Positions 40,001 through 47,446 of a DNA stretch of 64,000 nt are shown one piece after another. The stretch's first letter is position 1. Every line of letters begins with the position of its first letter. The stretch is taken from assembly GCA_918292005.1 (NCBI GenBank), contig CAKJZJ010000009.1:1-64000 (forward strand), read 5' to 3'. The stretch comes from Clostridiales bacterium (GTDB lineage Bacteria > Bacillota > Clostridia > Christensenellales > UBA1242). The position numbers and the translations under genes are program-made. Under the pieces are notes generated by a model that saw only the letters and a program-made list of their open reading frames with translations, did no database searches and had not been told where the DNA came from.

Positions 40001-41415
40001 TGATCATATGATTGTGTATTAAACCTGGTAACACCGCACTGAATAGGCTCACCATTAGCCCATACGTAATTTAAAAGATATAATATCTCGTCACCAGTAA
40101 CGTCATCTAGTACAGCATAGGTATCACTATTAAAAGTAAGTGACATATGGTATGGCTCGGAATTGTAATCCGTAGCCCATGAGCCTTTGGTAATTATTCT
40201 GGATATCAAAGAATCGGTAATATTAATATTAGGCATAATTTGATTGCCTGTGTATTTATACCTATACGTACCTGTTACATTATCATAATTATTAACATCG
40301 GATATTGCAAACTCATTGATACCTATAGACATAGGTTTAATCGTCCAAGTAATATCATCAAATACCGAACTTACTTCATTACCATTTTCATCCATGAAAG
40401 TATAAAGATCATTTTCGGAATATTTAATTTCTATCGTAGCAGGATAATGCTTTACATCAAAGACATTTCGTTCATAGTCATAATCTATGCAATTGGTGCC
40501 TACAGGGATATTCCCCAAATGTGCTTCATTGCCTTTTAAATCATATTCTAGATGTTGTTCTACTCCCCTAACAAAACCAATGCCAATATTGTATACATGC
40601 TGAAAATTCAATTCATATTTGCCATCTACTTTTTCTGTTAAAATCTCTGGAGTGGCAAGAATTTGTTTTTTAATAGTCCAATTTACATTTAGATTCATTA
40701 CTTCGCGACCATCTATTTTCCATGCATAACCATCACCAGCAGCAATACACAAATAGTATGAATAATAATCTCCAGTATTAGAATTAATACGATTTGGCTC
40801 TGTTTGGATTTCTCCATCGCCAGCCAAAGTGATTTTACCATCATTAATTAGGTCTTGGAGAGATATATCTTCATCGGTAACTCTCAAATAATTAAGAACA
40901 TTCTGTGGCTGACCAGTATAACGCAATTCTGCATTAAGTGTATATGTGTCTGTATTGCCCACCTGGGTAATTCCAGCGATCATAGGTAATTCATCACGAG
41001 ATGTATCTACACGAACAGTAATTGTTGCACGGATAATACCATCATACATAAAATCCACATTGTACTCATTATAATTCTCATATGTACTATAAAAACCACC
41101 CTGATAAATTTCATATGCATTAGGATCTACTATCTCTGTGGTATTATTGCTCATATTTAGAGTTACTTCAAAGTCTGCAGTAGTAAATTCCCACTGAAAA
41201 TTCTTAGGAAAATTGAATCTATTATTCACTGCATCCCAATACTGATAATATGCACTAGTCTCAGGCACAGAAATAGAAGCACCCATGACCGATACATATT
41301 CAGGAACATTATTATTCTCACCATTATTGGCTGTTTCTCCACAACCACTCAGTGCCATAGAACATGGTATACATAGTCCCATAGCCAACATAAGTGTTAC
41401 AATTTTTTTCTTCAT
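37078..41415 (-). CDS. Giant secreted lipoprotein with Ig/MBG-like repeats
   Basis: A 1445-residue lipoprotein: signal peptide, lipobox LSGC (Cys25), then an Asn/Gly-rich linker. The rest is a string of beta-sandwich-like repeats with motifs such as YTGQPQNVLNYLRV, YKYTGNQIMPNINI, KEYDGTPIVFDI and GTYMLCIMVS, plus closing PNTAGMYRLIIRVEGTD. The Y-D/T-G-x-P and A/G-x-Y-x-x-x-V patterns fit MBG/Ig-like domains of surface adhesins. There is no LPxTG or S-layer motif, so lipid is the only anchor. It is Tyr/Asn/Asp-rich. Likely role: surface adhesion or glycan binding, inferred only. I start at ATG 41415 with GGAG upstream. Confidence 0.75.
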   Translation of the reverse strand: MKKKIVTLMLAMGLCIPCSMALSGCGETANNGENNNVPEYVSVMGASISVPETSAYYQYWDAVNNRFNFPKNFQWEFTTADFEVTLNMSNNTTEIVDPNAYEIYQGGFYSTYENYNEYNVDFMYDGIIRATITVRVDTSRDELPMIAGITQVGNTDTYTLNAELRYTGQPQNVLNYLRVTDEDISLQDLINDGKITLAGDGEIQTEPNRINSNTGDYYSYYLCIAAGDGYAWKIDGREVMNLNVNWTIKKQILATPEILTEKVDGKYELNFQHVYNIGIGFVRGVEQHLEYDLKGNEAHLGNIPVGTNCIDYDYERNVFDVKHYPATIEIKYSENDLYTFMDENGNEVSSVFDDITWTIKPMSIGINEFAISDVNNYDNVTGTYRYKYTGNQIMPNINITDSLISRIITKGSWATDYNSEPYHMSLTFNSDTYAVLDDVTGDEILYLLNYVWANGEPIQCGVTRFNTQSYDHTVYDLEFYIDKADTALPTRVIINAQEQEETETLPTSVVLPSVRYRDYCLHVGGNFYPDASDWQDYYTAWDSDIRDYFDSFGMFTTGHFKWSNEAKEVDLLASDIPHNLKLLWWATYDEYNYNPIEIDASITVNKTTIIMPGVYSICPSYDTNPEYMSPEFSYSDGLSGTLGVSYWGYSADAPSKYIMNQLSFDSNNGGWVDVQWAYDIYYNADNYSTNVADKIDAINLNVNGLAGLGYYTIVAKIVKNNNYIYMTNDAEPVPVSEYTFRFHVVETEIDPSHGYGYYFNDFVSYGIKRGDGSLDSYYNINDARAITYDIAGLTEQYNDYNICNFFEGNFDTQNITLTNYRWNNSAWEMINTDSPIAEGRYKTIIKVTWNSANIDTNYIFAYTDRVVNGDNVEYYFEKEWNIYPSTYQIFTTGENQNIEWTGGDKIYHSDINPNYPQLSVPEGLYVDYPLYDVPTRSGYYNWSVSVKLNIYLTGYNNVIIDVDGVRKVENGYYIIDNNNQCELTNNDFYGRFLYVNKNYQYVRQLDLTRNYSLSKEYDGTPIVFDINNNGDNIVPVLNHGDINVEWWMEDPLNSYNYILMSSNPIVPGRYKLVVNVAATDTLPADMLALGVNITTAFSEINKTYDEYPVENPFAGYNNGDNVSFVWKQYVNGQGWVVVEPPTDPGTYMLCIMVSTDRYDDPYTLCVKSYYVHVYKQTPTYVITSEHTIYNGNIDVPFTNAPINITVEAYHNFGAVPVITYHAPDDPTCSQDPYETPPLEAGRGCWVRIYIPATAYSNELISIRSVCIKELPTYEMNFNTLLYGSSSEGYRIPYDGSRVNLTITQNGIGAITITYYDMEDTTTPLDFPPSALGNYLVKVEIAECDAYMPVTLTFVLRIQLEPVVTINNATLDGNGNCTTTVSAMPLSISVNVGSQYLTVEYYSSDGNTKLDEAPNTAGMYRLIIRVEGTDTTVPYSAFYNLIIYNS

Positions 41416-41505
41416 AAATATCTCCACATATTAATACTATATGTATTATATCACTATACATGTATTTCACGAAATGATTTCGACCATTTACAACCATAAA
41501 CAGAC

Positions 41506-41530
41506 AAAAAAACACACGACACAGTCGTGT
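41506..41530 (-). terminator. Terminator of PHP gene
   Basis: ACACGAC (41514-41520) pairs with GTCGTGT (41524-41530) around ACA. On the minus strand seven T follow. It lies right after the PHP stop codon. Confidence 0.87.
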
Positions 41531-41534
41531 ATTT

Positions 41535-42893
41535 TTACATAGTATAACCACTTTTATTTTTACCTTTTGGCTCGCCGTAATAAACTTGACCTTTTTCTTT
41601 CATTTTGGTACGTTGTTTCTTTCTACCTTTTTTGACTTGCGCTTTCCCCATACCCAATTTATTATTTGCAGCCTTACGTTCCTTTTTAAATGCTTTCATA
41701 GCTTCCATTGTTTCTGTCGAAACCGAGCCAGTAATACATAGCTCATTTTCGTCAATATAATGCTTGATAATTCTCTCTATTCTTTCAGAATTTGGCTTTA
41801 GGCTAGTATCTTCCAGAGTTCTCTCTGCCTTTAATCTCTCAATGGCTTCTATAAAACCTCTAAAACTGGCACAACTAATAGGATCTTTGTACTGAATATA
41901 GCCAATTTTGCTATTCAATGTATTATGGAAATCGCTACCACCGGTATATATAATTTTCTTGGATTTTTTACCGGTTTTGCCACCCTTATATTTACTAGCA
42001 ATAGTCCTAATCATATCATTGCAGGCACTATCACTACTATTACACATCATCTCAAATCCATCTAGCCCCATATTTAGCAATATTCTTATCGCCTTTTCTC
42101 TATTTGGCTGTATTGTTCTAACCAAATTGACATATGGATGTGCAAGCACACAGATACCACCCGATGCATGTGCACATTCAATAACATCTTCTACTTTTAG
42201 ATTTAAACGTGCTACCGTATTGTAATCGGACAGCATCTCACACAATTCTCTATGAGATTTAGAAATATTCATACCCTGCTGGTCTAAAAAGCGCATTGTC
42301 ATTTCTCTAGTCATCTCATTGACACCAGGGCGTGCTTTTCTTTCATCTATAATGAATGCTTTTAGTTTATTTTTCCATTCCTTTTCTTGTTGTGGATTTG
42401 TAATAAGTCCCATCTTTTTTAGACAATGAATAGGCATACCAAAGTCAAAAGCAAAGTCATTGGCGGCCTTGATTTGAAGCAATCTAGCCAATGGAGAACC
42501 CTGCATCTTTGCACCATATACCAGTAGATGCAATTTCATATCATTACCTTTGACATTAGGGACTCCTAATTTGCAAGTAATCTCGGTACCTGCAATTACC
42601 TTTACCCCATCTATCTCAGCATAGACATCATTGGGATCACAGCCACGTTCCATGAAATATTCAGCAATAGCGCTAGTTGTATTATGATCGGTAATTGCCA
42701 TATATTTCACACCACTTGCTTTTGCCATTTTTACGAGTTTGGATGGTTTTTCCATACCATCAAATGAGCCCCTAGAATGAACATGACCATCAATGAGTCC
42801 AGCACTTTTCTGAGTCTCGCCCTTCTCTACCTGAGACAACCCCAAATCTTCATCAGTAGTATAATCGTCTAATAATTTTTCGAATTCTCCCAC
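41535..42893 (-). CDS. PHP-domain phosphoesterase
   Basis: A 452-residue protein with the PHP metal-binding fold: DGHVHSRGSFDG (about 35-46), AITDHNTTS (about 67-75), GTEITC (about 103-108), LAHPYVNLV and GGSDFHN (about 318-324). PHP enzymes hydrolyse phosphoesters or nucleotides using two or three metals. The closing 40 residues are very basic (KKGRKKQRTKMKEK) and could bind nucleic acid. The start is GTG with GGGGGA about 8 nt upstream. The substrate is unknown; 3',5'-nucleotide phosphatase (YciV-like) activity is one option. Confidence 0.82.
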   Translation of the reverse strand: MGEFEKLLDDYTTDEDLGLSQVEKGETQKSAGLIDGHVHSRGSFDGMEKPSKLVKMAKASGVKYMAITDHNTTSAIAEYFMERGCDPNDVYAEIDGVKVIAGTEITCKLGVPNVKGNDMKLHLLVYGAKMQGSPLARLLQIKAANDFAFDFGMPIHCLKKMGLITNPQQEKEWKNKLKAFIIDERKARPGVNEMTREMTMRFLDQQGMNISKSHRELCEMLSDYNTVARLNLKVEDVIECAHASGGICVLAHPYVNLVRTIQPNREKAIRILLNMGLDGFEMMCNSSDSACNDMIRTIASKYKGGKTGKKSKKIIYTGGSDFHNTLNSKIGYIQYKDPISCASFRGFIEAIERLKAERTLEDTSLKPNSERIERIIKHYIDENELCITGSVSTETMEAMKAFKKERKAANNKLGMGKAQVKKGRKKQRTKMKEKGQVYYGEPKGKNKSGYTM

Positions 42894-42913
42894 CTAAACA
42901 TCCCCCATAAAAT

Positions 42914-43591
42914 TTATCTAATGTCGCCTAATAAAAAGGAAAGTACTTTTTTCTGTTCGTTAGTAATTTTTTCAGTTTTCATTGCATTGAGTATTTTTAC
43001 ACTACGCATCTTTTGTATAGCGTTACCATCACTCAGCGCCCCTGCTAGTACCAATCTAGCCTGAACATCTCTAGGACGTATTTTTACCCATTCTTCTAGC
43101 AATTCTATAGCACGATTGTAAAATTTGTCGGCAAAATCTTTAAAGTCATTATAGATACCCTTTGACCTATAAGCAGTATAGGCATCAGAATCATCAAACA
43201 AATACTGTTGCCAGTATATAATTTCGGCAAAAACCAAATCGCTAGCCTGCAAATAACACAGGGCTTCATTGTAAGTCTCGCCGATTGATTTATAATAAGC
43301 ACCTGCTTTCAAATATAATCCTATGCTATTAGGTCTAGCATCACTCATTTCTTTGAGTACAGGCAAATCATCTATAGCGAGATAGCCTTCGTCTTCAATA
43401 ATTTTTTTATTGACACATTTGGATATATCACGGCTAGCATAACCACACTCTGGACACACATCTATCTGGAAATGCCACATATCAAAATATAGTTTAGCCC
43501 CATCAGTGTGTGGAGTGGTCAAAGGATGACTATTCTCCCAGCCACCTTTTGATGTATATTTGTATCCGCATACACAACATTCTTTTATCAT
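42914..43591 (-). CDS. DUF2225-like zinc/TPR protein
   Basis: A 225-residue protein. The N-terminus CCVCGYKYTS and VCPECGYAS provide paired cysteines for a zinc ribbon, as in the DUF2225 family. The remainder (about 70-225) is helical and TPR-like, including LYLKAGAYYKSIGETYNEAL and FYNRAIELLEEWVKIRPRD. Function unknown. I start at ATG 43591 with AAGGTGG upstream; longer frames have no ribosome site and start with a hydrophobic stretch. It lies between uvrC and the PHP gene. Confidence 0.8.
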   Translation of the reverse strand: MIKECCVCGYKYTSKGGWENSHPLTTPHTDGAKLYFDMWHFQIDVCPECGYASRDISKCVNKKIIEDEGYLAIDDLPVLKEMSDARPNSIGLYLKAGAYYKSIGETYNEALCYLQASDLVFAEIIYWQQYLFDDSDAYTAYRSKGIYNDFKDFADKFYNRAIELLEEWVKIRPRDVQARLVLAGALSDGNAIQKMRSVKILNAMKTEKITNEQKKVLSFLLGDIR

Positions 43592-43649
43592 TACATCCAC
43601 CTTCCATCTTTCATCACTAATATAATAACATGTAAATAATACTTTTTCA

Positions 43650-43685
43650 ATAGAAAAAAAGAAAATATATGTCAAAAACATATAT
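43650..43685 (-). terminator. Terminator of uvrC
   Basis: ATATATGT (43665-43672) pairs with ACATATAT (43678-43685). On the minus strand TTTCTTTTTTT follows. The stem is AT-only, so the terminator is moderate. Confidence 0.55.
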
Positions 43686-43689
43686 TCTC

Positions 43690-45501
43690 TCATTTATGAA
43701 AATACTCAAATATGACTTGTGCCAATTTTTCGCCCACACCATCAACACTGCACAATTCATTAATTGTGGCATTACGAATATTATCTATTGATTTGAAATG
43801 CTCAAAAAGTATATTGACTTTCTTTTTACCTATAAGTGGAATATTCTGCAATTCCGATACAAGAGTATTTTTACGACGAAGACTTTTATTGAAAGTGATA
43901 GCAAATCTGTGGCTCTCATCACGTACATTCTGTAGAAGTTTGAGTGCATAATTATCTCTAGACAATACCACCTTTGAACCATCTACTTTATATATCTCTT
44001 CTTGCTTTTTGGCAAGGGAAATAATATCTATATCTTCCCCCATCTCTTTGAGTGAATTTACAGCGAAAGTTAATTGGATAATACCACCATCTATTAGTAT
44101 CAAATCTGGTCTTTCTCGGAAGCTAATATCAGTCCCTTTGTGCAATTCTTCTAGCCTGCGTGTAAGTACATTGTGCATATTCTGAAAGTCATTCTGACCG
44201 GACTCTGCAATCTTAAATTTCCTGTACATTTTTTTATTGGAAATACCATCTGTGAATACCACCATACTAGCAACAGTATTAGTACCAGATAGATTGCTAA
44301 TATCATATCCTTCAATCCTATGTGGCAGTCTAGTCAGAGACAAAACTTTTTGCAGAGTGTGCATAGCGCCCATAGTCTTGAGTTCGTACACTTTGTCTCT
44401 AGCAATAGATTTGTTTAGATATTCAGAAGCATTGGTATTGGCCATATCCAATAGCCTATGATATATATCTCTTTTGCCATGATATACCTCCACATGATGT
44501 CCAGCATAATTGTGTAGCCACTCTCCCAAACTATCTACATTCACACCCACCACAATATGTTTAGGCACCACCTTGTTTGACATATAATACTGCGTAATAA
44601 AATTGGAGATAATGTCAGAAACATCTATGCTGGCGTCAATAACATTATAATTATTGACACCAACCATTTTATTTCCACGAACACATAAAACCGTTATTAC
44701 AGCGCTATCGCCATTGTCTGCATAGCCAAAAACATCTATATCTGTATTCTTGCTAAGTCCTGTAATATTCTGTGCATCAATATTCTCTATCGCTCTCAAA
44801 TCATCTCTAATCTCGATAGCCTTTTCATACATCTGCATATCAGAATACGCATGCATTTTATCTATAAGAACTTGCCTAGCGTAAGACAAATCCCCATGTA
44901 AAAAATCAATCACCCTATCAACTTCGGCACGATACTCTGACGCTGTACATCTGTGTGTACATGGAGCCATACACAATCCTATCTGGTAATTCAAACACTC
45001 TCTATTATTCTTTTTATCCACATTCAAATTGCAGTCACGCAATTTAAAAGAATTATTAATTATTTTATATAGATCTGTTACATTTATTTTATTGAGATAT
45101 GGTCCAAAATACATAGCCTTATCATTAAGAACTCTACGAGTAACAACCACCCTAGGATATGGGCTATTATAATCAATTTTAATATAAGGAAAAGCCTTAC
45201 CATCTTTAAGTAAAATATTGTAGAAAGGCTGGTGTTTATGAATAAGATTGCTCTCTAGATTTAATGCTTCCAATTCACTAGGTGTAATGATGTATTCAAA
45301 GTCATATACATTGTCCACCATTTTCTGCACTTTGGGATGTTTTTCGGTATTCAAAAAGTACGAAGAAACCCTATTGCGTAGTTTCTTCGCCTTGCCTATA
45401 TATATTATATTGCCATACATATCCAGCATCTTATACACACCTGGTAATAGTGGCAATTCATGTACTTTTTGTTTAATTCTATCTAGGATAGCTTTTTGCA
45501 T
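43690..45501 (-). CDS. uvrC: Excinuclease ABC subunit C
   Basis: UvrC cuts DNA on both sides of a lesion after UvrA/B recognition. The 603-residue protein has the GIY-YIG nuclease (LPGVYKMLDMYGNIIYIGKA, about 17-36), an Fe-S-type Cys cluster (DCNLN...CLNYQIGLCMAPC), a UVR domain (about 205-240), the RNase H-like second nuclease (EGYDISNLSGT, DGGIIQLT) and C-terminal helix-hairpin-helix (GKKKVNIL, VDGVGEKLAQ). The start overlaps the upstream stop (TAATG). Confidence 0.97.
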   Translation of the reverse strand: MQKAILDRIKQKVHELPLLPGVYKMLDMYGNIIYIGKAKKLRNRVSSYFLNTEKHPKVQKMVDNVYDFEYIITPSELEALNLESNLIHKHQPFYNILLKDGKAFPYIKIDYNSPYPRVVVTRRVLNDKAMYFGPYLNKINVTDLYKIINNSFKLRDCNLNVDKKNNRECLNYQIGLCMAPCTHRCTASEYRAEVDRVIDFLHGDLSYARQVLIDKMHAYSDMQMYEKAIEIRDDLRAIENIDAQNITGLSKNTDIDVFGYADNGDSAVITVLCVRGNKMVGVNNYNVIDASIDVSDIISNFITQYYMSNKVVPKHIVVGVNVDSLGEWLHNYAGHHVEVYHGKRDIYHRLLDMANTNASEYLNKSIARDKVYELKTMGAMHTLQKVLSLTRLPHRIEGYDISNLSGTNTVASMVVFTDGISNKKMYRKFKIAESGQNDFQNMHNVLTRRLEELHKGTDISFRERPDLILIDGGIIQLTFAVNSLKEMGEDIDIISLAKKQEEIYKVDGSKVVLSRDNYALKLLQNVRDESHRFAITFNKSLRRKNTLVSELQNIPLIGKKKVNILFEHFKSIDNIRNATINELCSVDGVGEKLAQVIFEYFHK

Positions 45502-45974
45502 TATTTCAACATTCCCTCGGATAATGTCTCGCTATTATTTGCACGTAGTTCTGTGATAGCCTGCATAATGTCTGGATCGGTAGGCTGACAAAAAGATGTA
45601 GCAACACTAATATACTCAAATACATCTAATCTTTTTGTAGCACTTGCATTGCCCTGCAATTCTTCAATTTTCTTTTTCAGAGCATCTATATATAATTGGT
45701 ACTCCAATGTACCAAAAGTCTTTATTTTGGTCTTGGCTCTCTCCATATTGGCAAGCTCTGCCACCTGCCATGCACTAGTTTCCTTTTCTGACACTGGCTT
45801 GCTAGACATAGATGCTTTATTTAGTTTACCACGAAAAAGAATATAATTATTCACATCTGTAAGTGCACTACGCACTTTCTGCTTTGGTGTAAATTTATCA
45901 TACTCTTTCATTTCATCTTTTATTATTTGAGATACTCTATCTAATATCTGTAGATATGTAGTTGTTTTGGACAT
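45501..45974 (-). CDS. Unknown 157-residue protein upstream of uvrC
   Basis: A soluble, mostly helical protein. It has no signal, membrane segment or domain I know. Conserved-looking parts are TYLQILDRVSQIIKDEM and KIKTFGTLEYQLYIDALKKK, suggesting a helical bundle or coiled coil. A GGAG site precedes its ATG, and its stop overlaps the uvrC start (TAATG), so it is co-translated with uvrC. That coupling is the only hint at a role. Confidence 0.7.
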   Translation of the reverse strand: MSKTTTYLQILDRVSQIIKDEMKEYDKFTPKQKVRSALTDVNNYILFRGKLNKASMSSKPVSEKETSAWQVAELANMERAKTKIKTFGTLEYQLYIDALKKKIEELQGNASATKRLDVFEYISVATSFCQPTDPDIMQAITELRANNSETLSEGMLK

Positions 45975-45984
45975 AAAAACTCCT

Positions 45985-46167
45985 TTACCAATCTTGTTTC
46001 TTTAGACTTCTGTCTTTTACGTCGTCGTAGTATTCGAAATACTTTTCTTTGTATTTGTCATACCCACCCTTTTCGCCTTTCATTTTTTCCAAATCTTCTA
46101 CCGTATAATCCGACATGGAGAATTCATCTAGAGTCTCTGCCAATTTCATCATCTCACGTTCATTCAT
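45985..46167 (-). CDS. Small acidic/basic helical protein
   Basis: A 60-residue protein (EMMKLAETLDEFSMSDYTVE...). It has a good GGAGCGATT ribosome site, overlaps the upstream rRNA methyltransferase stop by 4 bp, and lies 10 bp before the next gene. It has no recognised domain. Operon placement supports a real gene. Confidence 0.65.
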   Translation of the reverse strand: MNEREMMKLAETLDEFSMSDYTVEDLEKMKGEKGGYDKYKEKYFEYYDDVKDRSLKKQDW

Positions 46168-47288
46168 AATCGCTCCAATTCACACAGTATTTCTAGGTGG
46201 TCGGTATAAGGAAACATATTATATGGTTTCACAATATTGAGTCTATATTTGCCACTATCAACCATCTGCTTTACATCTCTAAAGCATGTCTCTGGATTAC
46301 AGCTCATATAGACCATCTTCCTAGGTGATAATTTGAGTAGTGCATCTATGACCGACTTTTCCATACCAGCACGTGCAGGATCGGTGAATACCACCATATT
46401 ATCAGATGGTCGAATACTACCTACCACTTCTTCACATTTGCCAGTCATAATCTTTATATTTTTGGCATCATTCAATTTCGCCATATATTTAGCATTATCG
46501 GTCGCAGAAGGGACTTCTTCTATAGACAATACATTATTTGCTAGTCTACTAAACATTATAGATGTTACCCCTATGCCACTATACAAATCCACCACGGTGG
46601 TCTTTTCATCAATACCCAACATATTGATTGCTTCTTTGTACATTTTCTCTGCTATAGATAGATTTACCTGCAAAAATGAATTAGGCACAAAAGAAGTCTC
46701 CACCCCTGCAAAATTAAACTTCAGGTACTTGCTACCCTTTATAAATTTAACATTATCACTCAATACTGCATGGTCAGTACGTTTATTCACATTTAGATAT
46801 AGAGACACTTCGGTAAAAGTCTCTTTTAATTTATCATACAGCCAGTCTCTACCACCAAAATTGTCTGTTACGGCGACTAGCGTTAATTGTATTCTATTAT
46901 TGATACATCTAGCATGAGCATATCTTAGTATACCTGCACCACTTATTCTATTGTATGGACGAATTTTAAACCTAGAGACATATTCTCTCAGTATAGCAAT
47001 TAATTTCAGCGCCCAATCTCCAAAAAGTAGGCAGGAATCTAGGTCTGTCACCTTGATACTATTCTCTTCATAAAAACCTATGAGTGTTTTACCCTTGAGT
47101 TCCGAAAAACACAAATGTATCTTATTACGATATTTCAAAGGATAATAATCGCCGAAACAATCGGTAACATTATTGGTCAAAGGCTCAAATAATTCTCTAA
47201 CACTTTTGGTCTTCAATTTCAATTGTGAGCCAATGTCTAGGTCTAACATACTACAACCACCACAATATTCAGAGTATTTGCACTTCAT
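46164..47288 (-). CDS. rlmD: 23S rRNA (uracil-C5)-methyltransferase, RlmCD type
   Basis: A 374-residue enzyme of the RumA/TrmA family, which uses SAM to methylate C5 of uridines in 23S rRNA (U747 and U1939 in Firmicutes). The N-terminal CKYSEYCGGCS keeps the cluster cysteines. SAM motif I is VDLYSGIGVTSI, motif IV is FTDPARAGME, and the nucleophile is in MSCNPETCFRD. The TRAM domain common in longer homologues is missing. A strong AGGAGG site precedes the ATG. It overlaps the 60-residue gene by 4 bp and heads the run down to uvrC. Confidence 0.9.
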   Translation of the reverse strand: MKCKYSEYCGGCSMLDLDIGSQLKLKTKSVRELFEPLTNNVTDCFGDYYPLKYRNKIHLCFSELKGKTLIGFYEENSIKVTDLDSCLLFGDWALKLIAILREYVSRFKIRPYNRISGAGILRYAHARCINNRIQLTLVAVTDNFGGRDWLYDKLKETFTEVSLYLNVNKRTDHAVLSDNVKFIKGSKYLKFNFAGVETSFVPNSFLQVNLSIAEKMYKEAINMLGIDEKTTVVDLYSGIGVTSIMFSRLANNVLSIEEVPSATDNAKYMAKLNDAKNIKIMTGKCEEVVGSIRPSDNMVVFTDPARAGMEKSVIDALLKLSPRKMVYMSCNPETCFRDVKQMVDSGKYRLNIVKPYNMFPYTDHLEILCELERL

Positions 47289-47400
47289 ATTATCCTCCTA
47301 ATTTTTTATACCAGCAACATTATATCATAGTACAGACATTTTTCCAACTACCAAATTTGAAAAAAGTGTATTTTTTATAATCTCGCTAAAAATAGAACTC

Positions 47401-47431
47401 AAAAAAAAGGAGAGTCGTACCATACTCTCCT
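47401..47431 (-). terminator. Terminator of the 852-residue lipoprotein gene
   Basis: AGGAGAGT (47408-47415) pairs with ACTCTCCT (47424-47431). On the minus strand eight T follow. Confidence 0.88.
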
Positions 47432-47446
47432 AGATATTAAACTTTA

